A DNA stretch of 64,000 bases from assembly GCA_001931905.2 (NCBI GenBank), contig MSJI02000793.1:1-64000 (forward strand). Direction: 5' to 3'. The position numbers and the translations under genes were made by a program. Positions 57,887 through 64,000 of the stretch are shown here, one piece after another. How positions within the stretch are numbered: the first letter of the stretch is position 1; every line of letters starts with the position of its first letter. Source of the stretch: Cladosporium sp. IMV 00045 (taxonomy: Eukaryota; Ascomycota; Dothideomycetes; Cladosporiales; Cladosporiaceae). Under the pieces are notes generated by a model. The model saw only the letters and a program-made list of their open reading frames with translations. It did not search any database and was not told the origin of the DNA.

Positions 57887-58166
57887 TCACGCCAGACGTT
57901 GCGAGCGATCGATGGCATTGCCAGCAGAGCCCGACATACCAGCAACAGAATTGCCAGTACTCTCAGCCAATTTGTTGCCCCCGCCTCCCACGACACTGTT
58001 TACCCCGCCGGCGGTTCCAGATAATACATCACCGACACCGTTCTGTATTCATGTGTTGGTCTTAACTGCAACCTTTCGGATTTGCAGGGCTACTCACCTC
58101 GATTTGAGGCAAAGGAAGTGCGAACGCACTCGTCAGGAGAGTGAAGAGAACTAACCAAATGTACAT
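57887..58166 (-). CDS. Small secreted Gly/Ser-rich protein (74 aa)
   Basis: Two exons, 58166-58098 and 58042-57887, around a 55-bp intron (GTGAGT...AATACAG); 74 residues. Exon 1 is exactly a signal peptide plus cleavage region (MYIWLVLFTLLTSAFALPLPQ). Exon 2 codes for a small Gly/Ser/Asn-rich mature part: NGVGDVLSGTAGGVNSVVGG, then GGNKLAESTGNSVAGMSG. There are no cysteines. The mature peptide is about 55 residues with a loose repeat of small residues, which suggests a flexible or amphipathic structure. I do not know the family. It resembles many short, orphan fungal secretome members. Its likelihood rests on the signal peptide plus canonical splice sites giving a clean frame to a TGA. Confidence 0.6.
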
Positions 58167-59295
58167 GGTATCGAGAGAAGTGGGAAGAGACGGAAAGTGA
58201 AGTGGTAGATAAAATGTACAGTTCGATCGAGGTAGATTAGTACAGTTCAATTTAAATTCCGAGTCAATCTCGAGTGGAGGGCATCATCAAAACTTATGTA
58301 TGCTCGCACAGTATTATCATAGGACCTTAATTCGTCCGTGTTAGCACAAACATGTAAGCACAAACATCAGACCACGAACAGCCAAAAACTGAAATCCAAT
58401 CTTTGATTGTCGCAAGTTCTGATAGCCCTCCAGCTTTCCAAGCATTTGTTCTTGATTGTCCAAAACGCAGTGTAAAGCCATAAGATTAGCATTTAGAAAC
58501 TGGCCTCAGCCCGTTAATATGTAATATCTTATTCGGCAGTCATCTGAACTTTGCACCCTTCACAGATTCTGGCCAATAGTCCGCCGATTTTGCTGACAGG
58601 CTCTTATCAGTTTGCCAATGGTGATGAGATTGATATTCCACGTGGTGTTCATGCAGGTCCAAAGGGGTGGGGAAAAGCACAGATGCCTCGCCCAAGCTCT
58701 CGGAATCACATCTCAACCAACGTCTATACATAATCCGAAATTGACACCACCATCACGCCAACTTGGTGACTCTCCGCAAGCTCAGGTGTTTGTTATCATT
58801 CAAACACTGACAATGCTTGATATGGTCTTCGTTCCTCATTAAGACGCCACGCTTGCACGGATGCGCGCTTTACGCCGACAACTCTCCTTTTACCTCGAGA
58901 CTGGGTCACGAACCACTGATAAGCATCTATATCATGCCTATATACAGCGATGGTCTCATACTCTGTTTGAGGAGGCAGCAAATATCGGTCATCCTCGCGC
59001 GACATAGAGGGGCCTCACTCTTCCCGATGTGGTAAATGCTATGATTGCAACGCCTTCGTGGTGCTCAACCCGCCGGAGAGACCCATCGGCCTTGGACTCA
59101 ATTGAGCAGTTGCTGTGGACACTTTCCGTTCACTATGATCGACAGAGTGCAAGTCCATCAATGTTGACAATGGAGGGACCTGAGTTGCTCGGTCAGGGTG
59201 ACTGCACGCTATCGAACTGGAAGGCAAGGACTGTGCTTCGGATACTCAATCACAGCCACGATGATGGCTATAAATGAGGGCAGTCCGGTGGACTC
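58167..59295. other. Intergenic, 1.1 kb
   Basis: Divergent promoter area between the small secreted protein and the GT2 gene. A TATAAAT box sits at 59269-59275, 21 bp before the GT2 ATG. Nothing else recognised. Confidence 0.45.
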
Positions 59296-61581
59296 ATGGT
59301 AGTTCGTAGTGAGCCGACCACTCCCTCCCGACAAACCAAGATGGCACCATTCCGGTCTTGCCTGTGGTTGGCAATGCCGCCTACTGCTTTCCTAAGCCTT
59401 GCATCGTTGCTCACTTATCTGGTCTTCCGCGTTTATTACCTTTCAACTGCTGAACCGGCCGAGTCTGATCCCTCGAGCGACGAGCTCAGAGCACCCCAAC
59501 TTCGTACCGTCGCTCTTCCGTGGATCTTCTTTGGTCTTGAATTTATCATCCTAAGTATGCTGATCACTCGACAGCGCGCTTCATGCTTGGACTAATTTTC
59601 ACAGCGAAGCGAGATCAGCAACGACTTGTTGGAGATGATGTTCCGAATGTGGATGTCCTAATCACAACCTGCAACGAAGATGTCCAGGTGGTCATGGACA
59701 CCGTCAAAGCAGCTTGCGTGCTGGACTATCCGAAAGACAGATATCGTATCTTCGTCTGCGATGACGGGGCTTCCGTGGAGCTGAGAACAGCCGTTGAGGA
59801 TCAAGCCGTACAATATCCGCACCTCCACTACCACGCGCGTGTCAAAGGCCCTATCAAGGACTACAAAGCCGGCAATCTCAACGCAGGCCTGCAGTACTCG
59901 GGATCGCTGCATCCGCTAACTTTCTCTTGGCCTGTATCGCAAGAGACCCTGGCTGCTCAAGAAAAGAGCTCTGTGACGCCGAAGTCACCGGCTGTTGCTG
60001 AATATAGTGTCGACTGCAGCACGATCGACCTCGGTGTCGAGCATGGTGTCCCGGTCTATACGAAGCTCGCACCATGGGGGCAATACATTGCTGGCTTGGA
60101 TGCAGACATGATCCCAGAGCCACACTGGCTGCGCGCTCTTCTCCCTCACATCGAATCCGATTCGCACTGTGCGATGGTCTGACCCCCACAGGTACGTTGT
60201 TAGCCTTTGAGCACGCATGCCCATTCGCATGCAAGCTGACATCTGATCAAGACATTCTATGATATCCCTCTTAACGATCCTCTCACCCAGACCATGTCTC
60301 ACTTCGCCGGAATGACAGAAGTCATAAATGATGCTCTGGGCCACGCAGACTGCTTAGGATCTGGCTATGTCATGCGAAGGGCAGCCCTAGATGCTATTGG
60401 GGGTTTCCCAACTGAGTCGCTCTCTGAAGATGTATGCTGTTCTGCCACCTTGCTCGGGGCTGGATGGAGAACTGGCTTCGTGCCAGAAGCTGTGCAATAC
60501 GGCTCTGTGCCGGAGTCATTCCTTGGACACGTCAAGCAACGAACTCGTTGGGTAAGCCCATTGCCCAAAGCCATTTCGAGACGCCCCACTAACACGTTTC
60601 AGTGGATCGGTCACATTCAGACCGCAATGCTCTTCAAACTCCGCATGGGTTCCCGAGCAAAGCATCTCAACCTGAGACAACGGTTGACTGGCTTCGCTTT
60701 TGACCTCCGCCAGCTTGTCCAGATCCCCATCGCTCTCAGCTACATCATCATTCCTTTCGTTCTTCTTTCTGGCAGTCCTCTGGTGTTCTGGGGAAACGGA
60801 GCCCAACTCAAGATGCTCATTCGTCTTGTTTCGATCTGGAGTGCCTGCCACTGGCTTCACAACGGCGTCATGGGCGCCATTGCTGGGACAGGGAACGACT
60901 TCACAGCATATGATGTTCGCATTGCCTCTTATGATTCCGAAATGGAGCAGTGGTTAAGTCCTTGTAAGCCTTTGCCATCTTTTCCTCCTCAAGAAATTGC
61001 TGACTCTTCCAGATTACTTCGTCGCTTTCATGCGGTCTTTCGTTTTGCCAAAAGCTCTCGGAGGCGCAGCTACGGGCTTCAAAGCTTCCGGTAGTATCTC
61101 GAGCGATCTTCAAGAGCGTTCGGCAAGCAATCGAGCTCCGCTTCTTCGTCGACTGAGAGTCACCCTCTTCCACCACCACGCTATCATCCACGTGATCTTC
61201 GTGTCCGCTTGCGTTGGCGGTGTCGCTTTGAACTTCGCTCGCACATTCAGTCCAACCAAAATCCCTAACCTCTGGGACACCACCCCTCTTGTCTCCACGA
61301 CTCAGAAGCTCACTTTTCTGGTAACCCGCATGGGCTGGCCGCCGCTTTTCTGGTTGCAATTCATCGCTTCGGCTCTGACACCAATCACGTACACTCTTTG
61401 GCCGCCAACTCAGCCTGATCGTGAGGAGTTGCTTGATCGAGATGCAAAGACTGGGCTGGCTTATCCGAAGCCGGAGGCGAGGATGCCGAGGAGGACGGTC
61501 TTGGGTGGTTGGCGATATGGAAGAGCAACGTTCTCTATGGTATACACCATGGTTCTGTTTGTTGCTAATGAGGTCGTGTAG
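59296..61581 (+). CDS. Cellulose-synthase-like glycosyltransferase (GT2), interrupted by one in-frame TGA
   Basis: Five exons: 59296-59554, 59605-60191, 60252-60551, 60603-60963 and 61013-61581; 691 codons. Two N-terminal membrane segments precede the GT-A core: DVLITTCNEDVQVV, VCDDGAS, KDYKAGNLNAGL, the metal-binding GLDADMIPE (DxD), LSEDVCCSATLLGAG (SED where TED is usual) and QRTRW, followed by several membrane helices. Family members polymerise beta-linked sugars (cellulose-like, mixed-linkage glucan or hyaluronan-like) through the plasma membrane. A TGA at 60180-60182 falls four codons before intron 2, in AMV-stop-PPQ, where relatives have a residue. Use of a weak alternative donor (GTCTGA at 60177) would skip it but remove the VxPPQ motif. 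Without that, the product ends at residue 278, before QRTRW. Confidence 0.82.
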
Positions 61582-62151
61582 TTGATTGCGGAACGGATTG
61601 AAGTGTTTTCGTAATGCGCGATGGTTTCGAAGAGTTAGGACTTGTCAGTACGCTATAATGTTTGTTAGTAATTGTGTATAGTATCTCAATGGTTTATTAC
61701 ACACTGCTCTGCTCAGACGACAATGCCTTCCCCCATTCGGCCACCATCGTAGTGAGTTAGTCTAAGGCCACTTACATGCTCAGGTTTAGTACATCGTAAT
61801 GCTTCCGCTGCGGGTATGCATGAGACGTGGCGCTGCAACGAGGCGTTTGCTTGTGCAACCCTCTTGCATGAGCTGATGAAACAACCAACCAATCGTCAGC
61901 AGGCGCGTGCTGTGCACAAAGGCTGTGCTAAGCATGAGGAGACGTGATAACGAGTTCTTGTTCGCACTTTCGACAAGGATGTGATAGAGTCCAATCCTCG
62001 TATTGCGCTTCCTCTTGAGCATCTCGACCAGCAAATCGCATTCCTGAAATGATAACCATCTGAGTTCATCCCATTCTCTCCTGCCTTGCTGGACTTATCC
62101 CGTTATAAGAAGCCAGACCGACACCAACTCGCTCAAAACCCCAAGCCCATA
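61582..62151. other. Intergenic
   Basis: Between the GT2 gene and the ubiquitin-like/zinc-ribbon gene. No feature recognised; the frame upstream of 62152 is open but lacks an ATG. Confidence 0.45.
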
Positions 62152-64000
62152 ATGAATGCTTCTTCGTCACTTCCAGCTCCTGACGTGGGCGATGAGAGCT
62201 ACCACCGGAAGAAAGTGTGTAGAAAGAGAAGGAAGAGGACGCAGAAATCAATGGAGAATAAGGCAGATCGCACCAGAGCTGTTCCCAGCGATGATAGTCT
62301 TCAGGCCGTGAGAATCGATCGACAAGTTGTGTGCGGCGGAGCCTCATACAAAGACCTTCGAACGGATGGCAATGCGAGGGTACATGCCGGCGACACACAC
62401 AGCAGCACCAATATCCTCGGTTCGTTCGCAGAAGTACATATACACCAAGGCCTGGGAGAAGAGCAGATCGAGAAATTCGAGACAGTACTCTCGGCTCTGA
62501 TGCTCTTCACCATCGCACTCTTGATGACTGGGGTTCATTTCTGTGAAGCACTACAGCGCATGGCCATTCAAATGCAGTTGCCCAAACAAATTTCGCGTGA
62601 ACTCGCCTACCTGGAAGACGCGCTTGGCCATATTCACGAGATCGAAATCGGCGTCCTGGACTGGCCTGGTCTCCATTGCCAAGTCATGATCGCCTTTGAA
62701 GGCAGACCAGGTCATCAACGGATCATCAATGAGAAATACCGCCTGTTCGATCGGTTTGACAGCGAAAAACTGATCGATCCCCGGCACCCGCCTGAGTTCT
62801 CCGCTTTGTTCAAAGCAGGGCATCATATTCGAATGAGTATCCACTTTACATGGAACGAAGTTTGCCAGGATCGGTGCCCGAAATGCAAGCTGATGCAAAG
62901 GTGCAATGTGGATTCCGAAACAGTGTGCAAGCGTTGTGGGTTCAGCTATCGTGGAAACGTTGACGATGAGGACCGCATAATCGAATTAGACGACGACAAC
63001 ACTTTCGAGAGAAACGACGACCCTGGGTGGCGTCGCCCTCCTGATGCCCCTAGTGTTAGAAGGAAAGAGATCGACCAATCGATTCCAGCGAGAAACACAG
63101 ACGAGCCTGGGCTTTTCCAGCGCATTAGCATTTCCAAAGAGAAGTATGTATGGTGAGTTGGCAACTGATACAAGTGATGACACTGACGCGTGCATAGGCG
63201 CCGCCGACGTTTTGGCATTCTTCAATACAAAAGCGGAGGCAATGCATACAACATGCCGTCTGCTCTCAGCGGTGAATCCATGAAGCAGGCCACTCCGCCC
63301 ATGCGCCGGACTCCACACGAGCACCAGCAAGATGCTAGAATCTCCTACCACCACCCCATCAAATTTCCCCCTTATGCAGGGTACCAGAAACAGTTTGACA
63401 CCCGCGACTATATCAGCCCGTACCAGGAAGTGTACCAGAGACGGTCTGGGCACCACGACTATATCAGCCCGTACATGGCAGCCTATTGGGAACAGTTTGG
63501 CTGCACTCAGCCCGCCAATGCCTACAGTGGCTATCAGAGTAAGCAGATCGGCATGCCCATGTGAAGCTTTTTGCCTAGTTGTACTAACGCTACTGGTACC
63601 TCAAAGATGAACAGAATGCTCTGAGGTCAGGAGTGGGAGCGCAAGAAAGCTCTGACCAACAAGCCTTTGCATTACATCCAAGTGGGAACGGATCATACGA
63701 GTCCAAAGGTGTAAGACTTGACACTTTTAGAGAAGAATGGCAGTCCCCACCTCCACGACCTGTGACTGAATCTTCAGAGAGCTCAACGTACGACACGGTT
63801 ACAGCACCTCGCAGATATCACACCTATGGTTATCCTATCCAGCTTGCACCTTCATATGCGAGTCAGGAACAGAATTTGCCGCAACAGGAACAAAACACAC
63901 CTGGTCTTGACAGATCCGCGAGCGCATCGAGCTCGCAGACGCCTGCAGCCATTGATTTCTCCATGATCCGCCAGCCCATGCAATCCCTCCTGATCCAGCA
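62152..64000 (+). CDS. Ubiquitin-like-domain / zinc-ribbon protein, continues past window
   Basis: Three exons so far: 62152-63143, 63198-63538 and 63607 to the window end (open at 64000). The N-terminus is basic (KKVCRKRRKRTQK). A helical part follows (FETVLSALMLFTIALLMTG, LEDALGHIHEIEIGVLDWP), then a ubiquitin-like domain as in many fungal regulatory or NLR-like proteins (ALFKAGHHIRMSIHFTW) and a Cys pair motif CPKCKLMQRCN...CKRCG, suggesting one bound zinc. The C-terminal exons are Tyr/Gln/Pro-rich with a repeated DYISPY segment. Intron 1: GTATGT...GCATAG. Intron 2: GTAAGC with a perfect TACTAAC branch and AAAG acceptor; it removes the stop at 63562-63564 that would otherwise end the protein. 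The function is unknown; fungal relatives occur in signalling or incompatibility contexts. Confidence 0.7.

Noticed and set aside
61786..62034. 82-codon minus-strand open frame
   Set aside because: ATG-led but unrecognised, with no supporting signals.

Overview
The window comes from a filamentous ascomycete. Genes are eukaryotic, with short GT-AG introns (about 48-75 bp, CTAAC/CTGAC-like branch sites), and they encode fungal families: Rad4, Mtr10, ura5, SNF-type and DHA transporters, a YAT amino-acid permease, a fasciclin protein, S10 carboxypeptidase and a cellulose-synthase-like GT2. The gene set and style fit Dothideomycetes. That placement is an inference; nothing here fixes the species.

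Layout. 1-777: the right end of a pogo/Tc1-like DNA transposon inserted in a flavin amine oxidase gene. 1.1-11.3 kb: glycerate kinase, a DHA1 drug transporter, a decayed YVTN-type beta-propeller gene, a zinc alcohol dehydrogenase and an ACMSD-type amidohydrolase, possibly a small catabolic neighbourhood. 13-19.4 kb: a sodium:neurotransmitter-symporter-family transporter and a 4-exon DHA2-like MFS transporter. 20.2-32.2 kb: a block present twice on either side of a 20-N gap. Each copy holds the Mtr10 C-terminus, a TPR/U-box (CHIP-like) ubiquitin ligase and a Thr-rich secreted protein. The first Mtr10 is full length but carries a one-base frameshift; the second is cut by the gap. The arrangement suggests either an old tandem duplication or a misjoin of two homeologous contigs. 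32.4-35.2 kb: a 7-exon sugar transporter with a 13-nt microexon and a tRNA-Tyr with an intron. 36-41.8 kb: two membrane proteins of unknown role flanking a hydrolase ending in AKL (PTS1-like). 42.4-47 kb: ura5 and rad4. 47.5-56.5 kb: amino-acid permease, S10 carboxypeptidase, a SAF-domain dehydrogenase and a GPI-anchored fasciclin protein. 57.9-64 kb: a tiny secreted Gly-rich protein, a cellulose-synthase-like GT2 broken by one in-frame TGA, and a ubiquitin-like/zinc-ribbon protein that runs off the window.

Recurring themes are membrane transport (six carriers), lesions in otherwise intact-looking genes (transposon insertion, three nonsense codons, three single-A indels) and an unusual number of GC-AG introns. 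Several single-A indels could be assembly errors and should be checked before being read as biology. I found no operon-like unit, CRISPR array or obvious secondary-metabolite backbone gene.
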